Assembly (NCBI RefSeq): GCF_050947875.1
Contig: NC_134576.1
Coordinates: 60,188,755-60,252,754, forward strand
DNA: 64,000 bases
From: Dermacentor variabilis
Lineage: Eukaryota > Arthropoda > Arachnida > Ixodida > Ixodidae
Direction of reading: 5' to 3'
The notes under the pieces are model-generated. The model ran no database searches. It saw only the letters and a program-made list of their open reading frames with translations, and was not told where the DNA came from. The translations under genes were made by a program, and so were the position numbers. Positions 32,196 to 45,840 of the stretch are shown one piece after another (the first letter of the stretch is position 1; every line of letters starts with the position of its first letter).

Positions 32196-35100
32196 TTAGC
32201 GCCAAGTGCTCGAAATTATTTCAGCGACCTCTTAATAATGGGGATGTCTCAAAGCGCAGCGTGTGAGTCGCGATGTTAAGACTTCACCGACCAGGCACGC
32301 TTGAACGAGCTGCAAGTGGACAGGATAGAAAAAGTAAGCCTTGTTCTGCTACTCACCTTTGCATCTAAAATCACGTGTAATCAAACGAAGGCAATTCTCT
32401 GCCCGCTTTCATGTCGTTATTCACTAATCCGCCTAGACATCTAGTCATCTTGCAGCGACAGTGAGGCAGGAATGACTAACAAAGGTTCAACAGGCGCGGA
32501 TTCCTTCATGAGGCTGCGAAAGCGCTTGAAGAAGAGCGTGTACAATGCGCAAGCCCGCTTGCGCTCTTTGTTTTTCTGACTATTCTAATTGGGCCCTCGG
32601 TATAGGACTCATACAGATTTCTGTAACAGATTGCTTCATTATAAAACGCCTTCGTATTTTCCCTTATTGGTTGTATTGCACAAGATTCAAGATTCCTTTA
32701 GACGCAGTACTATTTCATAACGAGTGCTCGCAAACGTCTTATCAAGATCATTCGACAGGAATTACGCCATCACTGGCACGACGATAAATGAGAGAGAGTA
32801 AAGTTTCAAGGTTACCGAGGAGCTGCTGTGACTCTCTATCATCGCCACAGCATAACAACAGGTAAATACAAATCGCGGGACTGACTTGAGTTTTCTCTTG
32901 CGGCGTGTCCGAGTGTACGAGACAACTCGTATGCTTCGTGCAGGTGCTTTGAACATTTGCCAGAATATTTGTCACAAGTCTTATTTACAGACGTTCGGGT
33001 AACTATTCAATAAGAGCTGTGGCAATTTGAAGGCACCTCCGTTGTTAGGCAACAGCAACGGGACATTTTCCGTCTATGCGGGCTGTTTTGGCATCGCGTC
33101 GTGGCTGTTTGTACGTCGGCGTCTGCTATCCTCGTTCTTCCATCACGTCGTGATGCCAAAGGTTTACGATGCAAGATCGGCTCACGAGGCGCATTTCACC
33201 GTAGTTCAATACCGACTAACAATGAAGAGATTTCTAAGATATGTGTTTTGTCTTTTGTGCAGCAAAAGCTTCTAATAGTATGCCCAACATTGCACATTTT
33301 TCTAAATGTTTTCTTAGACCTGTTCGCTGTCGATGAAGAGTGGTCCAATCATACATTATTAGTTTTGCAGAGGCGGGCTCACTTTCCCAGCAACACCAAG
33401 GAAGAGTCAGAAATGGATATAGATGTCGATATTGCATCTATGTGTAAGTGTACGTGCAGATCTAACGTGTTTTTTTTTTGGTCTCTCGTTGCTTACTTCT
33501 TGGGATCGATTTTGCGAGTACTGCAATCATTATCTATACATTTCTTTCTTGCAAGTCGAAAAGGCTACCTTTCATGGTTGATACGCTTTTGGTATACAGA
33601 TTTTTCTGGAGTTAATGGGAAGGTACTGAACAAAGTTGCAAATAGTAATTAGACCAATTACACGTCTAGTTTTCTCGTACAGACTATTCGACAAAGTTAC
33701 CTTGCAGTTCAGATAAGAAGCCTGTTGCATTGTCCATAGTAATATGTATTATACACAAAAATTTATACGTTTGAGGCACAGATATATGCGTGCCAGGAGA
33801 GCACCATCGAGGAAGAGCATGTGCGAGTTGATCTGTTTTTCAAGAGATTCGCTAGAAGAGATTAAAATAATAAAGATAGGCGCAGCGCCTACTCTGTCGT
33901 CGGTCTGTGTATCGCCGCATGAAGTGCTCTTTCATATTTCAGGACCGCCTTGTCCCCGCGGTGTCGTAACTTGCAGGGTTTCGCCGATCGCAACTGCGCC
34001 GTAGCCGGGCCTTTCCGGTGTTTTCTTCTTTTTCGACCACTGCAGGACGCAGCGGGGTGTCACAGGCGCGCTGTACGAGACGTGTAGGGCGTGCTGCAAG
34101 TCTGTGGAACGAGTGGGGCCGGGAGGCGCGGGCGGTGATGCAGCTCCCATTCGTAGGCTCCCTGTACACGTAGGCGTGAGCGTGCGGGTTCGGTGACTTA
34201 TGCTCTGGCTGACCCGCAACTCTGGGTAAGCGGGCCATGCATGTAAGCGATCTCGGACGGGACAGGGCGCGCTATAATGGCGCGTTGATGCCACGCACAC
34301 CAACACGCACCGAGCGATGCCGTTGCCCCGGCCTCCTCCTGACTAGGGGTGGCTCCGGCCCCACCCAGTTCTCAACGATCCGTAATTTGGTACTGCGCGC
34401 GCCCAGCCGACATCGCCCCTCCGTCGAGGGAGAACGCGGCTACGGACGGACGGCGCGTTATTCCAGCATGCATGTAGTGGGCCACAGCTATTTCGGCCCG
34501 CAGAGCATAATCGTCGCTTGCCGTGGCAGACGCCTAAGCACGGAGTCCGAGTCAACTGCATTACTAAGACGGATGTTAACCTGCGCATAAAAATACGCGA
34601 ATTTGGTTTTGCCCGCTATTATCACGATGCGGAAATGTGTTGAAGCATAGATTTGAACGAGCGAGCGTTCAGGAATGTAGGTCGGCTCAACTATTCTTCA
34701 AAAATAGTTTTCTATTTAGTTAAGGCCTGAAAGAATATTCAGGAGTTGGCTTCGCTACATATGGCGGTGACGATCGAGACAGAGAAATGGCTGATCGCGA
34801 AGATTTCTGCTTGCTTTCCTGAGGCATATGTCTGTGTCAATGATGCACTCTGTATCGATGCTCGTGTCGACATGTGGCAGACGAGCCAGGAAGTCCGAAC
34901 TCCAAACTGTTTAAGGTATCTTGACACTTTTGACTCGAGGAGCGTTGGCACTGCACATTGCGTATACTTACCTTGAACATCGTCTGCCCGTCGCCGTGTG
35001 TCACCATCTGTCATTGCAAACAATATGTGGGGCTTTGTCAGCGTCACCATTGTACATCGCAGCGGTGCCCCGCAAAGCCTACATGGACTGCCGTTCACCG

Positions 35101-37280
35101 GTCATTCTCCGTATGGTGGCATTGATCTTATGTTACCTTGGTGGCGCTCCTGACATGTCTTGCGGAGGCTTGACTTATGCATAGCTACAGAATCAGCAGA
35201 AATTACTGACTACTAGTTTACGAAAGAAGGCGGTGTTGTTAATCAAAAGAGCTAAAGTCCATTTATTGCGGTTTCTGTCCGTTCAGCTTCATTGCTGCAG
35301 TGCCGCAAAAGCACAGTTTCATTGGTGAAGACGTTGCTTTTGTGCAATTCTGAACTTTCTTCTTGGAGGAAGAAAAATTTATGAGCTCAAAAGTTACATA
35401 TAGAGCGAATAACCCTGTGCTTGGCCTTTACGTCTGTCCGTGACGGGCAGTTAATTAGGCTCCTTTCTCCATTGTGTCTGTATTACTTTTAGTCTTCAAA
35501 CGTTTCTGCGTCTTTAAAATGAACCATGAGTGTCACATTTATGCCTAGCCGTCCTGTGGAGACATCACGTGTAGACATCATGTGTCTCCTATTCTGCCAG
35601 CGCGTGATCTTACAACAGCGCTGTCGAGCGCCCACGCACGGCCACACAACATTTTTGTGTATAATTGTATAGGTGTCTGTTTCTTGCAATGCTTTGTCCA
35701 TTTCTTCCCTCTCATTCGTTCTTATTCTTTTTACATTTTTCTCGGCTAAGTCTCCAGGACAGGCGTGTTTCTGATGAAACATGCTAAACAAAAGCTAAAG
35801 ATTCCACCAGAGTTACCCACCCAGTGGGCGTTCTCACATTGTCGATCACAGCAACAGACGATCGAAGCGCAAATCGGCGCTCTTCAGGTGTCAAGTCTTC
35901 TATCGCAAAAAGAGAGAGCGACTGATGAAAAAAAAAAATCTCGCGTGCTCAACACCCCAAAGAAGCACACACTCTCAAGCGTTATCCGTCGAGCTGTAAA
36001 TCTGTTATTTTGAATTGGGACCAATGTGCTGCATAAAAAAACATATTTCCATGCAAATAACACGTCAAGTTCCATCTTATTGCGCTAGCGCAAGGAAACA
36101 GCGCGGAGAAAGACGAACACAGAGGGTCATGGCTGAACAGGCGAACCGCAAGCCATTGAGCTGCGTTGATCTGAAAACGCGCGGATGAAGAATAGCGAAA
36201 CGATGGAAAAAGCAGTCGAAGTTGAGGGCAAAGTCGCGTGATCCGCGTTTATGACTGCGTTTGCGTCGTTTTCGTTTTCTTTTTCTTTCTTCACCACGAG
36301 TTTTCAAACAAACGTCAATTCATAGTTTGATGTTCACTTGCTCTGTCCCGTTGCCCTGTGTTCTTCCTTGTCCAAATTGTTGCCTAATTACGCTACCACA
36401 AGATGATGAAATGTAAAAATATGCTTTAAAATCAGAATAGGGTCAATAATAATAACATTCAAATAATGAATTATCTTGCAAAATTGGTCTGGTTGTTTGT
36501 AACAGCAAAGAACATTAGCCTGCTTTCGCAGGCAGTACCGCCTTATTCTTTCATCTTCACCTTGTTACAGTGAGTGATATCTTCAATTGTTTCACTGTGG
36601 TGCGATTGATATCGGTATTAGAACATCATTTTTACGTTGATTCTATTTCTAAATATTGCCTACATTTAGATATCGCCATTCCACCTGCTGGAAAGCGCAT
36701 TGTCCCATCTGCCAACATAGATAGTGCGCTAAAAGCAAAACGGCATAGGCGATGGGCATCACTTCACCATCAAACGTAACGGACACGCGCGATCTGTGAC
36801 GTCAGCATTGGAAACCAAGAGCAACTAGCAGGGCACCTCGTTAGTAATGCGAATTTCGGCGGACGCAGCTATCGAATCACGCGAAAGGAAATGTGAGATT
36901 TAGATCGGGCGCGTCTTTTCGGGCTCTGACCCTCCTCCTTGCGACCTTCTTGCCATTAGCATTTTCCCAGAGCGAAACGCTTCGATACACTTTCTTTTGC
37001 AAATCTCGCGGAGGCCTGTGGCATAGTACCATGGTTACGCGTCTTTCGCGGAGGACGGAGTGAATGAAAAAGGCAAATAAATATGGCAAGGTTAGGATAA
37101 AGGCAGGAACAGAAATGGTGGGCGCTGTGGGGGGTGGTATCGGAATTGCAAATTGGCTCCGCTGGGCTGCCGACCACACCGCTCCGACGCCTCCTGCGGC
37201 GCTCCCTCCCACCGCTTCTCTTCTTTGTCTACGCGGCTTTTGTTTCGCGCCACGCTTTGCGTCGTTTGCACTGCGGCGAC
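32196..37280. other. anonymous DNA
   Basis: Frames are short and unrecognised. There is a GC-rich patch at 33950-34560, and a TGACGTCA palindrome at 36797-36804. One splice-flanked candidate exon is listed separately. Confidence 0.45.
33371..33443 (+). other. candidate internal exon, weak
   Basis: A 73-bp segment lies between a pyrimidine-biased TTAGTTTTGCAG and a consensus GTAAGT donor. One frame is open and encodes an acidic stretch around EESEMDIDVDI. No neighbouring exon of a recognisable protein is seen, so this may be chance. Confidence 0.2.
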
Positions 37281-37383
37281 ACCAAGAGAGCTGAGAGGAG
37301 GAAGAAGTCGAGCGCGAGAGAGTAGCGAGAGAGATTGAAGAACAAGGGATCGGCGAGCGAGCTCGAAAAGGGAAAGAAGATGA
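37279..37383. repeat. purine-rich tract
   Basis: About 100 bp strongly biased to G and A on the plus strand (AGAGGAGGAAGAAG, GAGAGAGTAGCGAGAGAG and similar). It has no coding meaning. Confidence 0.7.
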
Positions 37384-37481
37384 CCAACAACCAGCGTTAG
37401 TGGCCGAGAGAAAGTGAGAATTGAGCCTGTCTGACCCCTCACCTTCCCGCGTCCTTGCCTTTGTGTATACGTGTGGGCTGG

Positions 37482-37483
<2 letters not shown>

Positions 37484-37518
<35 letters not shown>

Positions 37519-37530
37519 ATGCGTGTGTGT
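37484..37530. repeat. (GT)n microsatellite
   Basis: About 14 GT units followed by imperfect GTGTATGCGTGTGTGT. Confidence 0.95.
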
Positions 37531-37740
37531 ACATTGGCGTCGGCGCGTATGGGCTTGAGGTGTCTTTATTTATGCCTGCGCCGAACGGGGGAGGAGAAGG
37601 AGGGAAGTGACCGGGCTGGCGGCGGGCCAGCGTTTCGCTGGCATCCCGGATGCGGTGCCTCGGACGGACAACGCGTAGTTCCTTCTAGCACGTACTGCGC
37701 CGCCTTTCTCCGGGGCCGCTCTTCACATCGGTTTGCGTAT

Positions 37741-37782
37741 CCCTCTTCTTCTTCTTCTTCGTCTTCTTCTTCTTCTTCATTG
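37741..37782. repeat. (CTT)n microsatellite
   Basis: About 13 CTT units with a GTC interruption. The antisense frame gives an acidic Glu/Asp run and is not a gene. Confidence 0.95.
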
Positions 37783-39539
37783 TCTTGTTTATCTTCCCTG
37801 CCTTCTACCGTGCTCGCGTCGAATCCCGCGAACATCACGCGAGACCTCCCCCGCCTGCTCTTCGCTATCGCCCCGACTGTGTATAGAGTCGAAAGTCCGA
37901 ACTGCAGCAGTAGAGGAAGGGGGGGGGGGGAGGTCGAGTGGCTTGCCGTGGGAAAGGAGGCGTCCTGCGGTGCGAGACGGGAAAATGGTGGAACGGGTTT
38001 CGGTGGGGGTCCGACGTTAACTATATAAAATTATTCGTGTTTAGTTTCTTATCGAGCTCGCGCTTTCTTCGCGTAACCGGATGCGTCCTTCTAGAGCTTT
38101 CTCTCTCCTGTAGCCTGTCGTATTTCCATTTTTTCTCTCCTTTTCCAACTGCATAGAGTTTTGCTTGTTAGCTTTCTTTCTTCTCCTTCACAACAATCAA
38201 TAGGCTGTATTCCGTGCAGCGGTCCATCATTCGTAAGTTTTGTCCAGCGAGCCATCCAGCCCCGTATCCAGTCCATTTCCTTCGTCTCTCTCTCTATATA
38301 TAGTGAGCCTTCTATCGCGGTGCGAACGTGTGAACCATATTCTAAAGGTCACTCATGTACCTAACTTATAGAGCGTGTTAGAGGAGGCGCATTTGGTCTT
38401 TGCTTGAACGTTATCACTAATACTATTGAATAAAATTTATTTTTGATGTACAAATATATTACATTTTATTAACCTTCAATTCAGCATATTTTGCATTCAT
38501 AGGAAGACACGTGACTCTAATAACTGCGACATAATGTTTGCTCTGATCTCTCTCGTTTGCATATGTCAATATTTCCTTGATGCTTTAAAAGAGATACTTA
38601 CTGAACTTATCACAAGAATGCGATCTGTCCTTAGGGCTTCTGCGAGAGGTGTGAACTTCTTTTTCGGGCAATGTGCTCGCGGGTCTACAGCGACGAGGAA
38701 CGCAATGATCAGTGCTATAAAGATGGCATTTGTAAATAAACGAGCTCTTTACTTTATTTCTTTTCCGGGAGGCTACGCTGCAAGGCATATGGAACACACA
38801 CAAAGATATGAAGTGAAAGCTTGTAACTCTACATCCTGTAGGGACTGCCACAATGCCTCTGCAAACTGATTGTTTGTCACACAAAAGTGCGGTCCAGGGC
38901 ATCTGAAGAGATTCTGGCGATGCCACATGAACTAAAAATTAGGAAGGCGTCCCTTGGTCGATTTTTGTCGATCCCGAAGTCCAGGTAACGGATGGTGCAA
39001 GAGCCTCTCAAGCCCAAAGTTCCTTTCTATATTTTGGTTTATTGTAATACAGCACGATTTGTGGCTCTATCCACATGGCTGGGGTCGTGCCATTCCTGAA
39101 AAGAAAAAAATGAAAAATAAGGACGTCATCACAAGCAAATAAAGGTACTGGATTGGGCACCTCTCTTCATTTTTATTATTGAAATGAATAATAGGAGAGG
39201 TTGCTGCCTGTATGGTGGCATCGGCTACTACTCCTTACTTGGCGAAGGAAACAAACGCGCACAAAGATGGAGAATAATGTCACGAAATAGGGCACTCAGT
39301 AGAGCATCAGATGAATAACAACTGCACAGTCCAACAGTGCATGAATCCCAATCTATTGTGGATGAGTTCAGTGCACATACGCATATATAAAATCAAATAT
39401 TTTGAATACCCAAAACACAGAACGCATGTTATTACACTGCAAGCACAGAACACAAGTAATTACACGTATCGTAATAAATTACGGTCACCACATATATCAG
39501 TTTCGAAACCAAAAGAACATTTATATCACCCATTTAGCT
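37783..39539. other. anonymous DNA
   Basis: No supported coding frame or element. A G run is at 37919-37930 and pyrimidine-rich runs at 38095-38190 and 38280-38300. Confidence 0.5.
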
Positions 39540-39558
39540 TATTAGAATAAACTGAAAT

Positions 39559-40400
39559 TTAATATTTCCCCGAAATGTTGGTGTCCTCGAAAAACTTCTT
39601 CATAGCAAGAAATGGTCTTTTCTGAAGGCCAGCAGTTGGCAATGGACCAAGTATTTTTTTTAGAGCGAATGGTCTTCCATCTAAAACCAACAAATTTGCT
39701 TGCAGTACCCTTCGTTGTGGGTCGTATTTAGTGCACTCGAGGAGGAGATAATGCACATCTTCGTCTGGATGACAGCAAGAACACTGCGGACTAGAGGCAC
39801 GTTTTGTACTGCATAAAAAGGGTCTCGTAAATGCAGTATCAAGCCGCCGCTGAGGCGGTGCACAAATGTTTCGAAATTTCTGTTTTCTCTCAGATTTGAC
39901 GGAATTGATAGGTTTATACATGGGTCTATAAAGTATGACTCCGAGTTCTTACACTGCTGATCAAACCAGGTAGTTTTGCCGAGACGACAGGACATTCGTC
40001 TCAGGAGCAGACGGGCTTCACTTAGCGAAAGAAGAAGATTGGCTGTCACTGCGTAATCTTGTGCCCATTTCGCAGCTGTGTATGCTGCATTAAAACCAGA
40101 AATATTGCAGTGCCCAGGTATGCGATTGCGTGATTCATTACGCTCGCGTTTCTGTGATTTTTGAGCGCCTCACAGAATAGTAAAGTGTTCCAAGTGTCTT
40201 TCTTATTCCTTTGTAGTAATGTGAGAGCGGCTTCCTAATCGCTAAATAATTACCCATTCTTGCGCAGTTTCTATTAATATTACGAAACTCAAAGAACACA
40301 GAATCGCAAGCAGTTCTACCACGGTGGAAGATGTCTTTCGGGATAACTTAAATGTTTGCTCTAGCTGCGAATGTGGAATGACGAAATCTGAAGCCGAGGA
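39559..40400 (-). pseudogene. LINE RNase H and C-terminal zinc-motif remnant
   Basis: A frame near 40190-40260 gives D-(stop)-EAALTLLQRNK, an eroded RNase H DSxAA motif. Frames at 39681-40049 and 39559-39921 together give the tail, with CSCCHPDEDVHYLLLEC as the Cys/His motif. A frameshift lies between them, near 39910. This is the 3' coding end of the LINE at 39.5-43.6 kb. Confidence 0.7.
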
Positions 40401-40828
40401 ATTTTTATGACATGAACAGCCCGTCTAGACGTAGATATATTTGGGATATAATGAGTAAAATTGGAACAGTGCCAGTTGCTGTGCGGCTACCATGAACTTA
40501 CTTAGATATAATCCCCTTGATCGATAACTATATTTTTGGACTTGTTAACACACAAGGAGGATGACTAACATCAACTTTGCACAATTCATATATTCATAAC
40601 TTGGTAATAATGCTTTATGCTCTTGAACAACATTGTAAACCTTGCTTTTGTTTTGTTCGCTAAGCGCGAGGTTTAATGGATGCTTCTCGGCTTGAGTTAA
40701 GATGCGATAAATGTGTCGTCATTTTTCAACCGTTCGTATAATTTAAAGTGGTGGGTGACGAGCTTCACCAATTACTCGAGAAATCGAGGCAGCCTGCGGA
40801 ACCCCAAGACACACTCCCAGTCCCCTTG

Positions 40829-42060
40829 TCAGTAAACGTTGAAGACGTTCCTCGGGAGTTTGCGATAAACCACGGAGAGTAAGTGCCAAATAAGCAGTTC
40901 TTTTTTATTTATGAGTGCTTTACGAACTTGTAATAATAAAGAGGCTGATGCCTCCCCCCCCCCACCCCACGTTGTACTAGCGAGTCGCCGAAGTATGTTT
41001 ATTACAGTATTGATCTGCTCTACAATTGCGCAGATGCGTGATGCCCAGGTCAACTGGCGTTCACGAATAACGCCAAGAAATGTATGCTCTTTCACGAACA
41101 TCAAAGTTTGCCCTTCAAGCGTAAGTTGGAAATTGAACTGTCGCGTGGTGAAGGCAAATACGGCTGTCTTTGCGTATGAGAGACTCGTGCCTCTTTCTTT
41201 TAAAAACGTGTCGATAATATCAAGACCCTCTTCCAGCGTTGTTTGAATGTCTTATATACGAGAACCAGAGGCCCATATGCAGATATCATCTGCGTACAGA
41301 GAATACTCCAGACTGGGCGGTAGTTTTCGTGTTAAGGCTGCCATGGCACAGTTCAATAAAAAACGGACTGAGAACGTAGCCCTGCGTAACGCCCTGGGTG
41401 ATGACGCGATGTTTACTCTCTCCTTCAATTATCTCTATAAATATTTTTTTCGCTTAAGAAACTTCATATCCATCGCAGTGTTGAGGCATCTAGGCCACGC
41501 TATAACATGCCAGCAAGGACATGTGTGATTTACAGTGTCGAATGCTCTATTATTGTTTAAGAATACTGCTATTGTCACATTTACACACATTCGTTCATGT
41601 TCGACGCATGTGAAAATGTCTAATACTGCAACCATTGTACACCGATGTTGTTGAGAACCGGTCACGTACTTGGAAAACACATTTGTGTGTTCACACTACC
41701 ATTACAGTCGACTGTCTACCGTCTTCTCAATTAGATTGCAAAAACAGCTTGTGAGACTGATGGGTCGGTAGGATTCAAGACACAGGGGAGCATCTGCTGG
41801 TTTCAGTGCTGGAATTACCCGAGCTGATTTCCACGAATCGCGGAGCGTCTCTCTTATCAAGATATCATTACATATCTCCAGAAGAGCGATTCTATTCCTG
41901 GACCGAGGTTCTTTAACATCAGATACGTAACGCCGTCAGGGCCTACAGTTGTCTTTTTATGGGTTCACCTAAACTAAATTAAGAGTCAAGTTGATTGTGT
42001 TACAAATAAAGCACGCGTGAACCTTCTGTTCTGCTAGTGCTGTGGCACTTGCAAATTTCC
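40829..42060 (-). pseudogene. LINE reverse transcriptase remnant
   Basis: Separate frames hold recognisable RT pieces in correct order. YRPISLTSC (near 41710-41770) is the start of the fingers. AVFLNNNRAFDTV (near 41540-41580) is motif A, with Asp in the FD position. FLGVIRERQLTWAS (41045-41090) and INILRRLASTTWG form the thumb. A Y/F-A-D-D motif C is not visible in an open frame. Multiple frameshifts make it non-functional. Confidence 0.75.
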
Positions 42061-42372
42061 AAGTAAACGGAATTCCTGGACTGAACATAAGTTCACAGAA
42101 TTCGTCAGAATTATATGTTTGCGGAGCGTTTCGAGCTACGGCAAGGGCTCGGAAAGGATGGCTCTGGGTAAGTGGACCACGAAAAGATCGGACAGCTGAT
42201 CATATTCTGGGAACTGGACTGAAAGTAGACAACGGCGCGCAGTAATCTCGCCATGGTCTCGTGCCCAATTTTTGTAAGCGTCTGCGCGAAGTTGTCTGAA
42301 CTTTCGATGCCATCTTGTAGTCATCCAGTTTTCTGCTGCGACAGTAATGTTTTGCTCGTCTTCTAATTGATC

Positions 42373-43216
42373 TTAGACAATCAGATTCCCGTCAACTGCA
42401 GCGCATTCATTTCGGACAATGGCTTGCTTTCTGTAGACATTGTAAGACTCACACAATATATCTGGAAAACTTCTTAAAGTAAAATTTTCACCCAATGAGT
42501 TACTTAAATATCGACGAAAATTTTGCCAATTAGTATACTTTGAGTAGCGCCGGGTCCCTTCACTCCGTATGAGACGATGTTTTGCCAGAGCCGGAAAATG
42601 ATCACTACTGTGCGTTTCTATGTCCGTTGACCATTCAACGCCGTCAAGAAGGCTATGTGAGCAGAGCGCAACATCTATACAGCTGGAGCAGCCAAACTCC
42701 CGCAAAAACATTGCAGAGCTATCATTTAACACGGTCAAATTCCTTTTTTCTGCTACGCACTTCATGACGTTTCCGCGTGAATGATGTGTTCAGCGCCCCA
42801 GATGACGTTAATGCCCGTTTAAGTCCCCACAAAATAGCACGTGTAAGTTTGCGATACCAAACACGTTCACCAAGCTGTCTACAGATATTTTGCTAGAACA
42901 TTATAGATAAAGACTCATCACTGTGACGCACGTATTTCTAAAACATATCTTGCTTGCTATAAGCTCCGGTATATCTGTATTGTATCGACTATATTAAATA
43001 CGAAGGCAGGTCGTTTCTCACGCACAACATCGTTCTGCCGTTTGCAGCAATGCGCGATGTTTTATATATCACATAGTTTGAAAGACGAAACTCATATCGT
43101 ACGCCTGCCTCCTGTATACCCAAAAACAGGAAAGTTATGTTGAGCTGGTAGTTTGCAAAAATCCGATGACTTATTACGAAGGCTATGAGCATTCCACTTA
43201 AATATAAAAAAATCAT
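42373..43216 (-). pseudogene. LINE AP-type endonuclease remnant
   Basis: An upstream frame (42989-43216) includes FLGIQEAGVRYEFRLSNY. A downstream frame (42373-42765) has CIDVALCS and the HSSDHFPAL motif, whose SDH holds the catalytic His of APE-type LINE endonucleases. The two are separated by stops and a damaged stretch at 42766-42988. In an active element this domain would nick target DNA to prime reverse transcription. Confidence 0.72.
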
Positions 43217-43249
43217 TGTTGCAACAATTATTCATTGTAAGCCTGCCGT

Positions 43250-43600
43250 GGAGGTGTTGGTCGCTGTGGAAGCACCAATCACTGCATAGAAAGCAGTACT
43301 TTTACCTCTGGCGGGTTGTTTGCTTGTGGAATGGCACTGAGAATTTCACGCAGAGCTGTGAATAGCATGGGCAGGATCATTTCGGCCACGGGTATAGACG
43401 CGTAATCACCAAAGGATGCTGAAGCTCCACCTGTGATTGGAGCAGATCGCTGAGGAGCTGACTATGAAGTTCGCTGGGATGACTGGTGTGGTAGGGGCGG
43501 AGGCTGAGATGTTAGACGAGGTTGCTGTGTGATTTGCAGAGGGCGTGACTGACAAGGTCGGCGATTTTGACGCGATGCCTGAACTCTAAATTTATACGAC
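43250..43600 (-). pseudogene. probable LINE ORF1 tail remnant
   Basis: A minus-strand frame rich in Gln, Pro and Ser (near PPLPHQSSQ) continues after one stop into MILPMLFTALREILSAIPQ. It sits just before the endonuclease, where ORF1 should end. There is no RNA-binding motif to prove it. Confidence 0.45.
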
Positions 43601-45840
43601 TGATTTGCGAGTACGAATCAGATAAGCTCTCGTAATAATAATAATAACAATTGGTGTAATTCATAAACTTAAGTGTTACGTTTGTCAGGTTCCAATCATT
43701 TAACAGGTGTCTTCTAGAGAATTATGATGTTTTTGATGCCACACTTACGGCTTGATAAACGATAGGCTACAGATGTTTTTTTTATTAGGTTACGGATATT
43801 TGTCAATTGTTTAATTTTTTTTGATTGAGATCGTAAACCAAAATTCTGCGTCTTACTGTGACGTAGAATTCAACTCTGTCTTTCAACGCAAATAACTTAG
43901 TTGACATTGGTTGAACGGTTTTCTGATGAGAGGATTTCTGCTTTTCGCCCGCATTTCTGCAGGAAAAACGAATTTGGCTGCTATACGTAAAGCTTCATTT
44001 TGCAGTCACCCCAATTTCCTTAGCTTACGTAAGTCAAGAAAATATAGAGCAACGCTATCCTTATGGGAACAAAATTCCGTGAAGGCTCCTAGTGTTAACT
44101 GGACAAAGAACAATAAACGCTCGCTGCAGTGGAAATATCTTGCCGAGGGCTACTTGGTTCATTTTCACTATGAGCATAAACAGCGCGGAATCAACGAGGA
44201 CGCAAAGAGAAACAGCGCTCGACCCGAGGTTCGTGTTTTTCTCGTTTTCCGGGCTTAAATCGAGCCGTTCTAGCTTATATTGAAGCACGAGTAGCTGCGC
44301 GAAATGCAGAAGGGCCTATAGAAATGCATTACCCTCTCTTTCGCGAGAACTAGGAACGCCGGCAGTGCCTGACTCCTATTACGGAATCGCTGACGCCTTT
44401 CCCGCCCAATATCTTCGCTCTACTGCTGCATGCAAAGCAAGCAGCGGAAAAAGAATATGTACATAAAACAAGGCCGTACGGGGGCACGAGTGCGCAATTC
44501 CCTCGTTAGCGGCTGTTGCCAAACCGAAGGATGGCGTTCATTGTTTGCCACCCCCCCTTCCCTCCCCCCCGCCCTCCGGTTGTGTACAGACCCACTCTAG
44601 AACAGGATGCTCGTTAGCGGCTGCTTTGGAAGGAAGACAAAATTAAAATAATGACTGGCTTGAAGGGCGACAGATGGCGGGGCGAAATTGTTTTGCGCTT
44701 TTGGTCTCGAAGCATTGTGGACCGAAATAGCTCGCGAGCAAAACTTGCGTGCTAAAGTATATGCTCCCGCTTCTGACACCTCGCCTCAACCGTGTGTGTT
44801 CGCTAGTGCGCCCAACTTTACGGCCCGCGGAAACTGAGAAGGCTCTGAATGTCTCTGCAGCTGTGGAGCGCAGCCTCCAGCGTATGGATTTTCGGTCTGT
44901 ACTATGGCATACAAGTACAATAACAATACAATACATTAAATTAATGTAGGAACAATAATCTGTTTAGTTATTTGTTTATTCACGTTCCTATTTTAGATTA
45001 GAAATGAAAAAGGCTGAATTACGTTAGGGGAATGGCAGAAACACAAGTACTTTTGTGCATCAAAGAAACAAATGCAAACAAGCTATCTTGTGCTACATTC
45101 AACGTCACTGAGGAAAGATTTTAAAAATTGTAGAGCATGTCCATTCCTTAAAAATCAGCAATACAAGCGACGACCATTCAACAGTATACAATACACTGTT
45201 GGGCGAATCCTGCAGCTACATGCGTATTCCGAGAAAAGACGAAATTTGGTACTAAAAATTAACACGTTAGAGTAATAACATGGGCATTTCATAAAACAAC
45301 TGCTAGAAACATTTCAGCGCTACCGAAAACTTACATTAGCAAGTAAGTTCATTGGCGATTTAGCGGCAACTGCGAGAGAAACGCGTTAGCATTACCTCAC
45401 ACCACTTTGTCGTCCTGGATCCGTGATTTAAAGCACCTTCCGTCGTCGACTAAGAGAGCACAGGCAAAACCTTACGCATTACACAGAAGGGCACTTGTAA
45501 GACGTAGAAAATAGTGCGATTGTTTTCCGCTTTGGCCAAAGTGAAGCACAATCGGCTCCGACGACGTTAATACGGGCGATATTATACAACCGTAATCCAT
45601 TATCACCGAATCTTCCAGGTGCGTGTTAGTGCGCCACCAACTTTGTCGTCACGAAAAGCAATGTGCATATTAAGGTCGGCAGGAAGATATAGATATATCG
45701 TGCGTCACGTGTCTATGAGATCGAGTACTTGTATGTGAACCCACGAAATTTCAATAAACGTATAAGTTGCTTAAGCGCTCCCGCCTGTGCCTGCATGCCT
45801 CACTCAGTCCTCTTTTTCTAACGGACACCCTTCACAGTAG
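43601..45840. other. anonymous DNA
   Basis: A short AAT run (43634-43650), a C-rich patch near 44550-44575 and unrecognised frames of up to 115 codons. Nothing is supported as a gene. Confidence 0.5.

Larger units (their letters stand above)
39540..43600 (-). mobile_element. decayed LINE with endonuclease, RT and RNase H
   Basis: A near full-length but inactive non-LTR retrotransposon on the minus strand. From 5' to 3': a probable ORF1 tail (43250-43600), an apurinic-type endonuclease (42373-43216), a linker (42136-42340), RT (40829-42060), traces of RNase H (40050-40400), and a C-terminal Cys/His motif ending at 39559. The endonuclease, RT, RNase H and zinc-motif order is that of the I/Jockey-related LINE groups. 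Frameshifts and stops break every part. No clean A tail or target duplication was identified, so the ends are approximate. Confidence 0.82.

Noticed and set aside
37566..37838. Acidic Glu/Asp-rich minus-strand frame
   Set aside because: It is the antisense of the (CTT)n repeat.
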